Source: Altererythrobacter sp. BO-6 (GTDB taxonomy: Bacteria; Pseudomonadota; Alphaproteobacteria; Sphingomonadales; Sphingomonadaceae). Taken from it: a DNA stretch of 64,000 nucleotides. The stretch lies in contig NZ_CP049259.1 in the NCBI RefSeq assembly GCF_011047315.1, positions 496,001-560,000 of the forward strand, written 5' to 3'. Shown piece after piece: positions 7,892 to 16,012 of this stretch. A model generated the notes under the pieces. The model ran no database searches. It saw only the letters and a list, made by a program, of their open reading frames with translations, and was not told where the DNA came from. The position numbers and the translations under genes are program-made. Positions within the stretch are counted from its first letter, which is position 1, and each line of letters opens with the position of its first letter.

Positions 7892-9127
7892 CACATTATC
7901 GACTTCGGGTCGCACGCGGTCGCCGCGATAGAGGCTCATCATCGGCTCATCTGCGACCAGCACCTGCTGCGCATTGCCGAAGCCGTTGAAGCCGGTCTTC
8001 ATCGCCGCGCCATAGGCGCCGAGCATGCCGATCTCGATATAGTCGCCCGCCTGGATGTCGCTCGGCAAGGCAAACGGACCCTGCATGTAGTCGGCATCGT
8101 CGCAGGTCGGGCCGTAGAAGGCGAAGTCCATCTCCGGATCGCGCAAATCGTCTTCCAGCGCTGCAACGGGGAAGCGCCAGTCGACATGCGCGGCATCGTA
8201 AAGCGCGCCATATGCACCATCGTTGATGTAGAGCTCTTCGCCGCGGCGCTTCTCCACCTTCACGATCATGCTGGAGTATTCGGCGCACAGCGCGCGGCCC
8301 GGCTCGCACCACAGCTCTGCGTTGTAAGCGATCGGAAGCGCTTCGAAGTGCTTCGCGATCATCGCGAAATAATCTTCCAGCGGCGGCGGCTCGAGGCCGG
8401 GGTAGGAGCTGGGGAAGCCCCCGCCCACGTCGATCATGTCGATCACCACCGATGCCTCGGCAATCGCCGCACGGGTGCGGTCGAGCGCCTGGACGAAGGC
8501 AAACGGGCTCATTGCCTGGCTGCCAACATGGAAACACACGCCCAGCCAGTCGCAATGCTGGCGGGTCTGCTGCAACAGCTGCGGCGCTTCGATCAGGTCG
8601 CAGCCGAACTTGCTGGCGAGCGACAGCTCGGAAAATTCGCTCGAGACACGCAGCCGCACCGCCAGCCGCAGGTCCCTGGCCGGTTCGCCAGTCTGCGGAT
8701 CGCGGCAGGCATCGACGATCTTCTCCAGCTCCTCGACCGAATCGAGGCTGAAAGTGCGCACGCCATGCTCGAAATAGGCTTCGCGGATCGCGCTGGGCGT
8801 CTTCACCGGATGCATGAAGCACAGCACAGCCTTCGGCAGCAATCCGCGCACCAGCCGCACTTCCGCGATCGAGGCGACATCGTAATGCGTGATCCCTGCG
8901 CCCCACAGCGTCTCGATCAGTTCGGGCGTGGGGTTCGCCTTCACGGCATAGAGCGGCTTGCCCGGGAACTTCTCGATGAAGAAGCGGGCGGCGCGCGCCG
9001 CTGCGTGCGGGCGGTTGAGGATGACGGGTTCGTCCGGAGCGAGGTCGCGGACTACAGCCTTGGCGTCGGGATAGATGTGCAACTCAAGGGACCCCCAAAA
9101 CGGCTCTTCGGAACCATGAAACGACAA
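7877..9127 (-). CDS. Ornithine/lysine decarboxylase, fold type III
   Basis: PLP-dependent decarboxylase of the alanine-racemase fold that makes putrescine (or cadaverine), 416 aa. Visible residues: PLP lysine K63 in YAVKAN, the HVGSQ motif, the phosphate-binding GGGFPSSYPG, EPGRALCAE, and the catalytic cysteine in GPTCDDADYM. The likely start is TTG at 9125-9127 because no ATG or GTG is found before the conserved region; GGCAGC and AAGG lie just before it and can be masked by a hairpin. Nearby nspC and its dehydrogenase indicate a polyamine role, making putrescine for the carboxyspermidine route. Ornithine versus lysine preference cannot be settled by eye. Confidence 0.92.
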   Translation of the reverse strand: MSFHGSEEPFWGSLELHIYPDAKAVVRDLAPDEPVILNRPHAAARAARFFIEKFPGKPLYAVKANPTPELIETLWGAGITHYDVASIAEVRLVRGLLPKAVLCFMHPVKTPSAIREAYFEHGVRTFSLDSVEELEKIVDACRDPQTGEPARDLRLAVRLRVSSEFSELSLASKFGCDLIEAPQLLQQTRQHCDWLGVCFHVGSQAMSPFAFVQALDRTRAAIAEASVVIDMIDVGGGFPSSYPGLEPPPLEDYFAMIAKHFEALPIAYNAELWCEPGRALCAEYSSMIVKVEKRRGEELYINDGAYGALYDAAHVDWRFPVAALEDDLRDPEMDFAFYGPTCDDADYMQGPFALPSDIQAGDYIEIGMLGAYGAAMKTGFNGFGNAQQVLVADEPMMSLYRGDRVRPEVDNVVSLR

Positions 9128-9162
9128 GCTGCCTTGCGGTTAGGAAGTCCCCTTGGGGCAGC
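9128..9162 (-). promoter_or_regulatory. Start-masking hairpin in the decarboxylase leader
   Basis: On the minus strand GCTGCC (9162-9157) pairs with GGCAGC (9133-9128), which directly abuts the TTG start and includes part of the AAGGCAGC ribosome-binding region. Inside the loop two small alternative hairpins are possible, CCC-CAAG-GGG and CC-GCAA-GG, the latter with a GNRA loop. This fits translational control of polyamine synthesis. Alphaproteobacterial decarboxylase genes of this type are known to carry a conserved speF leader RNA; whether this is one needs a covariance-model search. Confidence 0.45.
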
Positions 9163-9171
9163 GGAGCGGCG

Positions 9172-9199
9172 CATATAGGGCCTGCGGGATGAATCGCAA
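9172..9199 (-). promoter_or_regulatory. Candidate sigma-70-type promoter of the decarboxylase
   Basis: Minus strand: TTGCGA (-35, 9199-9194), a 16-bp spacer, TATATG (-10, 9177-9172). Transcription would start near 9165, giving a short leader made almost entirely of the start-masking hairpin. Confidence 0.4.
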
Positions 9200-9472
9200 A
9201 TGAAAAAAGGGGTGTTTTGCCTGTGTCATGACGATTTAGCGGATGGGGGGCCGGGATGTTCCGTCATGCGTCCCGCGGATGGCTCGGCTCAGCGAATTTA
9301 TTAGCGTTCAGAGGGGCTTCAGCCCTGCAGACCACGCCCGGTCGTGCCGCGCGAGAGCGTGCTGGCAGGCGAAACGCACAGGAAGGCATCGCCGCCCTGC
9401 TCTGCACTCGCCCGGCTGCTTTCACGATAAATTCGCGCCTTGAGCACTTCGGGTGGCAACGGCTCAAGCGGC
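9200..9472. other. Non-coding stretch between decarboxylase promoter and XRE gene
   Basis: No convincing gene was found. Short open frames lack ribosome-binding sites and family resemblance. An A-tract (AAAAAAGGGG) near 9203-9213 lies just upstream of the promoter and could act as an UP-like element. Confidence 0.5.
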
Positions 9473-10210
9473 TCAGGCATCGATCTCGACGATTTCGGCA
9501 TAGCGCCGGTCGTCTGCCTCGCGGTCCCCGGTGATGTCCCCCACCCGCTCGACGATGATCGGGAATGCTGCCGGCGTCCGCGCAGAATCCAGCGCTGCCA
9601 GCATCAGCAACCCGTCAAGCACCATCGCACGCGGCAGGGTCACACCCTTGCACAAGACTGTGACCGGTGATCGCCCCACCCGGTCAAACAGGTACACTGC
9701 GATATTGCCTGAAAAGGGGATCAGGTAGCCTTCGAATTCGAGCCCGGACCCACCCATGCGCACTTCGATCAACCCGCCGGGGCCGCGCCGGATCAGGCCG
9801 TAATCGTGGAACAGGTCGCCCGGCATCAAGAGCGAGGGCCGCGATGTGCGCCAGAACCCCTCGTAGGCGGCGCCGCGCATGGCGTTCTCGTCGCTGACCG
9901 CCTCCAGGAACTCACCGAGCACGCCGGTGCGCGTGATTTCCTCCGGGGAAGAAATGAGAGAAATCCCATACCGCCCGGCGAGCGCTTGCGTCTCCTCGAA
10001 CCAGTCGGCGAGGCGAAAGCCCGGCAGATAATCGCCCATGAGCGAACTCAGTCGCGCCAGATTGTGATCGGTGGGATGGACTGCGCCGGAAAGCCAGCGC
10101 CCCACCAGCGATTTGTCCACCGCCAGCTGCTGTGCCAGCGCAACCCGGCTGAGCGAAGTCGCCTTCATCAGCATGTCGAGCTTCTGCGGCAGGTCGGCGA
10201 CGTGCTCCAT
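9473..10210 (-). CDS. XRE-family transcriptional regulator
   Basis: A 245-aa protein with an N-terminal helix-turn-helix at about residues 8-55 (LPQKLDMLMKATSLSRVALA, QQLAVDKSLVGRWLSGAVHP). The C-terminal 150 residues form an unassigned domain with the glycine-rich RRGPGGLIEVRMGGSGLEFE and the segment VLDGLLMLAALDSARTP; a ligand-binding role is possible. ATG 10208-10210 is preferred; the open frame continues to 10537 but that part is arginine- and proline-rich and overlaps the divergent lipoprotein gene. It is downstream of no obvious promoter partner; neighbours on both sides are polyamine enzymes, so it may regulate them. Confidence 0.82.
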   Translation of the reverse strand: MEHVADLPQKLDMLMKATSLSRVALAQQLAVDKSLVGRWLSGAVHPTDHNLARLSSLMGDYLPGFRLADWFEETQALAGRYGISLISSPEEITRTGVLGEFLEAVSDENAMRGAAYEGFWRTSRPSLLMPGDLFHDYGLIRRGPGGLIEVRMGGSGLEFEGYLIPFSGNIAVYLFDRVGRSPVTVLCKGVTLPRAMVLDGLLMLAALDSARTPAAFPIIVERVGDITGDREADDRRYAEIVEIDA

Positions 10211-10357
10211 GCGATGTGCATAATACAGCTTTTGTACCGTGCAACAGTTTGCATCGGGGGCGCAACGCGCTGCGCATCGCCCTGCATCTGACCGCATCCT
10301 GCCAAGCGCTGCATTGATCGACCCAGGGTCGCACCAACCCTTTGTGGGAGGCAGGAA

Positions 10358-10981
10358 ATGTTGAAAGTGGGAAGGACTGGCAGGGCGGCCTTGATGGCTG
10401 CTGCAATGGCAACCGCGCTGGGCGGCTGTTCCACCAAACCGCGCAATTTCGCCGCTTCGGTGAGCACGCCGGTGCCAGATCGAGTCGCGTTCGAGCAGGA
10501 TTATCGCACCTGCGATTCGCTCGTGAAGGCCGGGCACAGCAGTGGTTTCAAGACCGCTGCTACGACCACAGCGATAAGCGCAGGCGCGGTCGGCGCGGGT
10601 GCTGGCGTCGCGGCCCTGGGGGCTGGCGGCACTTACAGCGGCTTCGGCGCGGCTGGCGCTGCGGCTGGCGCGGTGATGGCTGCGGCGACGGTAGTTGGCG
10701 GATTTGCCGGCTTCGGCATTACCCGCATGATCCGCGGCGGCAAGGAACGCAAGTTCAAGCGCAACATGTCCGCCTGCCTCAGCGAATACGGCTATGAAGT
10801 CGCCGACTGGGAAAAGCTCAAGAAGCGCGAGGACGCGGCGGCCTTTGCCTCTCGCGGTGTGACGGTTGCAGAGCCCGTGCGAACCGACCCTGTGCTGATC
10901 GAGGCCGTCGTTGTTGAGGATACGGTGGAGCCGGTTGAGACCACGCCTGAAGCCGTCGCGCTGGTCACGCCCGAAGGCTAG
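10358..10981 (+). CDS. Lipoprotein with glycine-zipper region
   Basis: A 207-aa predicted lipoprotein: hydrophobic start with lipobox LGGC at residues 21-24, so Cys24 would be the lipidated residue. Residues about 68-125 are a Gly/Ala-rich segment (AISAGAVGAGAGVAALGAGG, later AGFGITRMI) like glycine-zipper outer-membrane-associated proteins. The end is acidic and valine-rich. GGGAGGCAGGAA precedes the ATG. It converges on nspC, and the two stop codons share the four bases CTAG at 10978-10981. Function unknown. Confidence 0.78.
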   Translation: MLKVGRTGRAALMAAAMATALGGCSTKPRNFAASVSTPVPDRVAFEQDYRTCDSLVKAGHSSGFKTAATTTAISAGAVGAGAGVAALGAGGTYSGFGAAGAAAGAVMAAATVVGGFAGFGITRMIRGGKERKFKRNMSACLSEYGYEVADWEKLKKREDAAAFASRGVTVAEPVRTDPVLIEAVVVEDTVEPVETTPEAVALVTPEG

Positions 10982-12156
10982 CTCAGCCGGTCACGGAATT
11001 CCTCGTAACCGAACGACTTCACCAGCTCGAGCGCGTCGCTTTCGCTGTCCCACAGGTAGATCGATGGCAATGCTACACCGTTGAAAGTGTTGGTCTTCAC
11101 CATCGAATAATGCGCCTGGTCGAGGAAAGCGAAGCGCGCGCCGGGCTCGGCGGCGACCGGCATCCGGTAGTCGCCGATCACGTCTCCGGCGAGGCAGGAG
11201 GGGCCGCCCAGCCGGATAGGGATCAGCTCCTCATCCGTGAGTTCGCCCAGCATCGCCGGGCGATAGGGCGCTTCGATCACATCGGGCATGTGACAGGTGG
11301 CGGAAATATCCGTGATCCCGATAGGCATCCCGTTCCAGCCGGTATCGAGCAACGTGCCAACGAGGATGCCCGCATCCAGCGCCACCGCCTCGCCCGGCTC
11401 AAGATAGAGCTCAGCCCCGGTGTCTTCCTTCACTTCGCGCAGGAATTCGACCAGTTCCTCGCGCTGGTAATCGGCGCGGGTGATGTGGTGCCCGCCGCCC
11501 ATGTTGATCCACTTAAGCTGGCCGAAATAGGGCTCGATCACATCGAACACCGCATCCCAGGTGCGTTTCAAAGGCTCGAGGTCCTGCTCGCACAGATTGT
11601 GGAAGTGGATGCCGTCGACCCCCTCCAAATGCTCTTCGGTCAGCTGGTCGAGCGGGAAGCCCAGCCGCGAACCGGGGCTTGAGGGATCGTATTTCGCGAC
11701 TTCACCCGTCGGCACTTGCGGGTTGATGCGTAGGCCCACGTCGAAATCCTGCCCCGCCGCGCGCGCATTCTCCAGGATCAGCGCGGCGCGTTCGAACTGG
11801 CCGGGCGAATTGAAGATCACATGGTCCGACAGGCGGCAGATCTCTTCCAGCTCGTCCGGCTTGTAGGCGGCGCAATAGGTCGCGATTTCGCCGTCGTAGA
11901 ACTCGCTGGCGAGCCGTGCCTCCCACAGGCCGGAAGTGCACACTCCGTCGAGATATTCGCCGATGATATGCGCTGTCGACCACATGGAGAACGCCTTGAG
12001 TGCCGCCAGCACCTTGATGTCCGCCGCATCGCGGATATCGGCCAGCACCTGGCAATTGGCGCGCAACTTCGCGGCGTCAACGACAAACGCGGGGCTTTCG
12101 ACGCGGTTGAGGTCAAACTGGGCGAAGGCGCCCGGATCACCGGCTTTGGTTTCCAT
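10978..12156 (-). CDS. nspC: Carboxynorspermidine/carboxyspermidine decarboxylase
   Basis: PLP enzyme of the alanine-racemase fold that decarboxylates carboxy(nor)spermidine to (nor)spermidine in the cytoplasm, 392 aa. The PLP lysine is in VLAALKAFSMW; other family segments are VCTSGLWEARLASEF, GIHFHNLCEQDLEPLKRTWD, INMGGGHHITRADY, YLEPGEAVALDAG and the catalytic-cysteine stretch LGGPSCLAGDVIGDY. It follows the partner dehydrogenase on the same strand, with a GxxExxY gene between them, so the original operon order dehydrogenase-decarboxylase appears to have been interrupted. Together with the upstream decarboxylase it gives a complete route putrescine to spermidine that does not need S-adenosylmethionine decarboxylase. 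Confidence 0.94.
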   Translation of the reverse strand: METKAGDPGAFAQFDLNRVESPAFVVDAAKLRANCQVLADIRDAADIKVLAALKAFSMWSTAHIIGEYLDGVCTSGLWEARLASEFYDGEIATYCAAYKPDELEEICRLSDHVIFNSPGQFERAALILENARAAGQDFDVGLRINPQVPTGEVAKYDPSSPGSRLGFPLDQLTEEHLEGVDGIHFHNLCEQDLEPLKRTWDAVFDVIEPYFGQLKWINMGGGHHITRADYQREELVEFLREVKEDTGAELYLEPGEAVALDAGILVGTLLDTGWNGMPIGITDISATCHMPDVIEAPYRPAMLGELTDEELIPIRLGGPSCLAGDVIGDYRMPVAAEPGARFAFLDQAHYSMVKTNTFNGVALPSIYLWDSESDALELVKSFGYEEFRDRLS

Positions 12157-12178
12157 TACTGGTTTCGTCCTTATTGGG

Positions 12179-12203
12179 TTCGCGCAGAGAACGCGAAGGA
12201 GCA
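12179..12203 (+). repeat. Left inverted repeat of the GxxExxY cassette
   Basis: Begins ttcgcgcagagaacgc and ends aaggagca; 23/25 complementary to 12626-12650. It starts 22 bp upstream of the nspC start codon, so it becomes part of the nspC leader. Confidence 0.85.
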
Positions 12204-12219
12204 GTGAACGCGGGGAGAT

Positions 12220-12612
12220 TCAGTCCGGCCGATAGTTGTTGACCATCCTTCGAATGCCGTCCTTCATCGTCGCCGCCGAGAAATTCATGAGCAGCCCTAC
12301 GGGCTGGTTCGAGAGTCGCAAATAGGTCAGCAGTTGTTTGGCGTGGGCCTTGCTGAGCATCTCGACCGACTTGATCTCGAGGATCAGGCGAGTCTCGACG
12401 AGAATGTCGATCTTGAATGCCCCGCCGAAGGCGTGGCCATCGAACTCGATTGGGACTGGGACTTGGCGCTCGACTTGTATTCCCCGCTTCTCCAAACGTC
12501 CGGCAAGCACGGTCTCATAAACGTTTTCGAAAAGACCTGGCCCCAATTCCTTGTGTATCCCTATCGATTCTTCGATCACGATGGACGTCAGTTCATCGAT
12601 AGTGAGGCTCAT
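12220..12612 (-). CDS. GxxExxY protein (PD-(D/E)XK-like family)
   Basis: A 130-aa member of the GxxExxY family: the naming motif is G26-L-F-E29-N-V-Y32 within GPGLFENVYE. The nuclease-like core follows, with D(I/L)(V/L) in FKIDILVETRLILEIKSVE, resembling the PD-(D/E)XK pattern (D..., E-x-K). Ends with GLLMNFSAATMKDGIRRMVN, also typical. ATG 12610-12612 is chosen because the upstream in-frame part (AENAEEQRAPS) is encoded by the right inverted repeat. The biological role of the family is not established. It is placed in the same direction as the operon around it. Confidence 0.88.
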   Translation of the reverse strand: MSLTIDELTSIVIEESIGIHKELGPGLFENVYETVLAGRLEKRGIQVERQVPVPIEFDGHAFGGAFKIDILVETRLILEIKSVEMLSKAHAKQLLTYLRLSNQPVGLLMNFSAATMKDGIRRMVNNYRPD

Positions 12613-12625
12613 ACTCGGCGCTCTT

Positions 12626-12650
12626 TGCTCCTCTGCGTTCTCTGCGCGAA
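12626..12650 (+). repeat. Right inverted repeat of the GxxExxY cassette
   Basis: Reads tgctcctctgcgttctctgc then gcgaa. It lies 14 bp upstream of the GxxExxY start and 10 bp after the stop of the upstream dehydrogenase gene. Confidence 0.85.
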
Positions 12651-12659
12651 ACAAAACGA

Positions 12660-13871
12660 CTAGAACTCCACCGGCCCGTCCAGTTCCTCGACCGTCCACG
12701 GCAACCCGTGCTGGTTGAGCATGTCCATGAACGGATCCGGGTCCATCTCTTCCATGTTGAACACGCCCTCGCCTGACCAGATGCCCTGCACCACCATGGC
12801 GCTGCCGATCATCGCGGGCACGCCGGTGGTATAGCTGACCGCCTGGTTGCCGGTTTCCTCATAGGCTGCTTCGTGACTGCAGATGTTCTTGATATAGAAC
12901 GTCTTCTCGCCCGAACCGTCGAGCGCTTCGCCGGTAGCGATGCAGCCGATATTGGTGTTGCCCTTGGTCGTCTCGCCCAGCGTTTCGGGCTTGGGCAGCA
13001 CGGCGGCAAGGAATTGCAGCGGGATGATCTCCACGCCCTTGTACTTGATCGGCTCGATCGACGTCATGCCGACATTCTGCAACACGGTGAGGTGGGTGAT
13101 GTACTGATCGCCAAAGGTCATCCAGAAGCGCGCACGCTCCATCTCGGGCACGAACTTCGCGAGGCTTTCCAGCTCCTCGTGATACATCATGTACATGTTC
13201 TTCTTGCCTACGGCTTCGAAGTCGAATTCGACCTTCTTCGCCATCGCCGGCGTTTCGACGAACTCGCCATTCTCCCAGTGCCGCGCGGGGGCGGTAACTT
13301 CGCGGATGTTGATTTCCGGATTGAAGTTGGTGGCGAAATGCTGGCCGTGGTCACCGCCGTTGCAGTCGAGGATGTCGAGCGTGCGGATCGTTTTCAGCTT
13401 GTGCTTCTTGAGCCACATGGTGAAGACGCTGGTCACGCCAGGGTCAAAGCCCGACCCCAGCAAGGCCATCAGTCCGGCGTCCTTGAAGCGGTCATGATAG
13501 GCCCACTGCCATTTATATTCGAACTTGGCCTCGTCCTTCGGCTCGTAATTGGCCGTGTCGAGATAGTTCACGCCGGCTTCCAGGCAGGCGTCCATGATCG
13601 GCAGGTCCTGATAGGGCAGCGCCAGGTTGACCACGAGGCTGGGCTTTACCTGGCGGATGAGGTTGACCATCGCCGGCACTTCCTCGGCATCGATCTCGTA
13701 GGTCTTCACCTCCACCCCGGTGCGTGCCTTCACGCTGTCGGCAATGGCGTCGCACTTGCGCTTGGTGCGGCTGGCGAGGTGGATGTTGGAGAAAATCTCC
13801 TTGTTCATCGCCATCTTGTGGACGCAGACCGAGCTGACACCGCCGGCACCGATTACGAGGACTGTCGACAT
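12660..13871 (-). CDS. Carboxynorspermidine dehydrogenase (saccharopine dehydrogenase family)
   Basis: NADPH-dependent enzyme that condenses putrescine or diaminopropane with aspartate semialdehyde to carboxy(nor)spermidine; 403 aa. The N-terminus has the Rossmann motif VLVIGAGGVSSVCVHKMA, followed by HLASRTKRKCDAIAD, VVNLALPYQDLPIMDACLEA and GVNYLDTANYEP, all typical of the saccharopine-dehydrogenase-like group. The pairing with nspC supports the polyamine substrate rather than lysine metabolism. GGAGAAACC precedes the ATG. First gene of its minus-strand run; the next gene downstream is the GxxExxY cassette. Confidence 0.93.
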   Translation of the reverse strand: MSTVLVIGAGGVSSVCVHKMAMNKEIFSNIHLASRTKRKCDAIADSVKARTGVEVKTYEIDAEEVPAMVNLIRQVKPSLVVNLALPYQDLPIMDACLEAGVNYLDTANYEPKDEAKFEYKWQWAYHDRFKDAGLMALLGSGFDPGVTSVFTMWLKKHKLKTIRTLDILDCNGGDHGQHFATNFNPEINIREVTAPARHWENGEFVETPAMAKKVEFDFEAVGKKNMYMMYHEELESLAKFVPEMERARFWMTFGDQYITHLTVLQNVGMTSIEPIKYKGVEIIPLQFLAAVLPKPETLGETTKGNTNIGCIATGEALDGSGEKTFYIKNICSHEAAYEETGNQAVSYTTGVPAMIGSAMVVQGIWSGEGVFNMEEMDPDPFMDMLNQHGLPWTVEELDGPVEF

Positions 13872-14061
13872 TTTTGGTTTCTCCGGAAACGAATCTTGCG
13901 GGGCTCTCTAGTCGAATGCGCGCCAAGGGCAAAACGATCCCGCAAGTTTCCTACTTCCATGCAGGCGTGCATATCGCGGCAATGATCGTACCATCGCCCT
14001 TCCCTCCGCCAGCGCCATCGGGCACTTGGCAAAAGCAGGGCAATATTTTGACCTAGGACTG

Positions 14062-14079
14062 TGTTCCATGTGTTCCATC
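14062..14079 (+). repeat. Tandem 9-bp repeat before the dehydratase gene
   Basis: tgttccatg followed immediately by tgttccatc, 17 bases upstream of the start at 14096. It may be a regulator-binding direct repeat; short enough to be chance. Confidence 0.4.
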
Positions 14080-14095
14080 ACTTCAGGATCAACTC

Positions 14096-15052
14096 ATGCC
14101 AAATGAACGAGTGCCGACCCGCGCCGGCGTGATCGAAGCTGCCAAAAAGATCGCCGCGATCCTGCCGCCCACCCCTCTTCTGCCGGTGGAAATCAATGGC
14201 ACGCCGTGCTGGGTGAAGGCGGAAAACCTGCAGCCGATCGGCGCTTTCAAGATCCGCGGGGCCTGGCACCGGCTGACCGCTCTGTCCGATGCGGGACGCG
14301 CGGCCGGCGTCGTCGCGGTGTCCAGCGGCAACCATGCGCAAGGGGTCGCCTGGGCAGCGAAGCGGCTCGGTATTCCTGCGATTATCGTGATGCCGCACGA
14401 TGCGCCGCAGGTGAAGCTCGACGCCACCCGCGCGTTGGGCGCCGAAGTTGTGCTCTACCAGCGGCCAGGGGAAGATCGCGACGCGGTGGCGGCGGCCATC
14501 ATCGCGGAACGTGGCGGCACGCTGGTCCATGCCTTTGGCGATCCCTGGGTGATTGAGGGGCAAGGCAGCGCCGGGATCGAGATCGCCGCACAGCTTGGGC
14601 ACGAACCGAGCCGGATCCTGGCCTGTTGTGGTGGCGGCGGGCTGGCCGCCGGGCTCGCGCTCGCCTGCCCCAATGCCGAAATCTACCCGGTCGAGCCTGA
14701 AGGCTGGGACATGGTCGGCCAGTCGCTAGCGGCGGGTGAGATCGTCCGTGCCGCATCGGATGCACCCAAAACCATCTGCGACGCGCTGCAGCCTATCGCC
14801 ACCAAGCCGATCAACCTCGATGTGCTGATCGGACGCAGCTCGCCCGGTATTGCGGTGACCGATGACGAAGTGCGCGCCGCGCAACGGTATGCCTTCTCGC
14901 ACCTCCACCTTGTGGTTGAGCCTGGCGGCGCAGCGGCCCTGGCGGCCGCATTGGCAGGCAAGGTCAAGCTCGATCTCGATACGGTGATCATGCTCACCGG
15001 CGGCAATGTCGATCCGCATGCTTTTGCCCAGACCATCGGTGGCGCGAATTAA
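14096..15052 (+). CDS. Threonine/serine dehydratase (fold type II PLP enzyme)
   Basis: Deaminates threonine (or serine) to the 2-oxo acid; 318 aa, the length of catabolic-type enzymes lacking an ACT regulatory domain. PLP lysine in QPIGAFKIRGAWHRL, the substrate loop SSGNHAQGVAW, and the phosphate-binding glycine loop CCGGGGLAAGLA are all seen; the C-terminal MLTGGNVD is also a family mark. Substrate choice between L-threonine, L-serine and related hydroxy-amino acids cannot be fixed by eye. Transcribed ahead of the two MAPEG genes with a 60-bp gap. Confidence 0.9.
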   Translation: MPNERVPTRAGVIEAAKKIAAILPPTPLLPVEINGTPCWVKAENLQPIGAFKIRGAWHRLTALSDAGRAAGVVAVSSGNHAQGVAWAAKRLGIPAIIVMPHDAPQVKLDATRALGAEVVLYQRPGEDRDAVAAAIIAERGGTLVHAFGDPWVIEGQGSAGIEIAAQLGHEPSRILACCGGGGLAAGLALACPNAEIYPVEPEGWDMVGQSLAAGEIVRAASDAPKTICDALQPIATKPINLDVLIGRSSPGIAVTDDEVRAAQRYAFSHLHLVVEPGGAAALAAALAGKVKLDLDTVIMLTGGNVDPHAFAQTIGGAN

Positions 15053-15112
15053 GTTGCAATTGACAATTGAATTCACTCCGCGCAGTCTCGCGCCAGCAAG
15101 GGGAGAAAAACC

Positions 15113-15562
15113 ATGCAAGCTCAAATGTTAGCGCCCGCCGCAGCGCTGGTGTTATGGTCGATCATTATGCTGCTGTGGACTGCAGGAACGCGGTTTCCTG
15201 CGATGGCAAAATCCGGAATGGATCTGAAAAACGCCAAGCCGGGCGGTCGCGGGCAAGATCTGGAAGGCGTGATCCCGGACAAGGTCAACTGGAAGTCGCA
15301 CAACTACGCGCACTTGATGGAACAGCCGACGATTTTCTATCCGACTGTCATCATTCTTGCCATCATGGGCGCCGGGGCCACCGACGTGCTGCTAGCGTGG
15401 GCCTATGTGGCCTTACGGATCGTGCATTCCCTGTGGCAGGCATTGGTAAACGTGGTGGCTGTTCGCTTCCTGCTGTTCATCCTTTCAACCCTCGCCCTCA
15501 CCGCGCTGGCAGTGCGTGCACTCGCCGCAACCCTCTTTGCTGACCCCGGAGTTCTCGCATGA
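15113..15562 (+). CDS. MAPEG family membrane protein 1
   Basis: A 149-aa protein with four predicted membrane helices (residues about 6-26, 68-90, 95-115, 118-138) and the MAPEG-type segment WKSHNYAHLMEQPTIFYPTV followed by AYVALRIVHSLWQALVNVVA. Eukaryotic MAPEG members are glutathione- or eicosanoid-related; bacterial ones of this type have no fixed role. AGGGGAGAAAAACC precedes the ATG. Its stop overlaps the next gene by 4 bp (ATGA), so the two are translationally coupled. Confidence 0.88.
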   Translation: MQAQMLAPAAALVLWSIIMLLWTAGTRFPAMAKSGMDLKNAKPGGRGQDLEGVIPDKVNWKSHNYAHLMEQPTIFYPTVIILAIMGAGATDVLLAWAYVALRIVHSLWQALVNVVAVRFLLFILSTLALTALAVRALAATLFADPGVLA

Positions 15563-15993
15563 TCGGAATGGATATCCTGCAACCGGTTGTCGCGCTTGCG
15601 GCATGGACCATGGTGATGTGGGTGTGGATGTACGCCACCCGCATCCCGGCAATGAGCAAGGCCTCGATCGCAGCCGACGACGCGCAAAAGATTGGTCTGC
15701 TCGATGAGAAGCTGCCGCCTTCCGTGCAGTGGAAAGCGCATAATTACAACCACCTGCACGAAGCGCCGACAGTATTCTATGCCATCGCGATCGTGCTGGC
15801 CGTTATCGGCCAGGGCGACGGGATGAACGCACTGCTGGCATGGATCTATGTCGGGCTGCGCGTGGCGCATTCACTGGTTCAGGCGACCGCCAATGTTGTG
15901 CTGGTGCGCTTCGTGCTGTTCGCTTTGTCGAGCCTGGTGCTGATGGCGTTGATCCTGCACGCTGCAATCAGCGTGTTCGACATTCACATGTGA
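15559..15993 (+). CDS. MAPEG family membrane protein 2
   Basis: A 144-aa paralogue of the preceding gene with the same layout: WKAHNYNHLHEAPTVFYAIA and YVGLRVAHSLVQATANVV match WKSHNYAHLMEQPTIFYPTV and YVALRIVHSLWQALVNVV. This is a tandem duplication. MAPEG proteins form trimers, so the pair may assemble into mixed trimers; this is inference. It ends 19 bp before the convergent trxB. Confidence 0.88.
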   Translation: MIGMDILQPVVALAAWTMVMWVWMYATRIPAMSKASIAADDAQKIGLLDEKLPPSVQWKAHNYNHLHEAPTVFYAIAIVLAVIGQGDGMNALLAWIYVGLRVAHSLVQATANVVLVRFVLFALSSLVLMALILHAAISVFDIHM

Positions 15994-16012
15994 TCTGGAT
16001 TGCCGGGGCCGC

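Larger units (their letters stand above)
12179..12650. mobile_element. Putative 472-bp cassette: GxxExxY gene between inverted repeats
   Basis: Left repeat 12179-12203 and right repeat 12626-12650 are 25 bp long and match in 23 of 25 positions when one is reverse-complemented (the mismatch is a TC/CT swap). Both lie outside the GxxExxY reading frame (12220-12612). No transposase and no clear target duplication was seen. The unit sits between two genes of a polyamine operon that are normally adjacent, so insertion as a passive, trans-mobilised unit is a reasonable inference. Confidence 0.55.
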
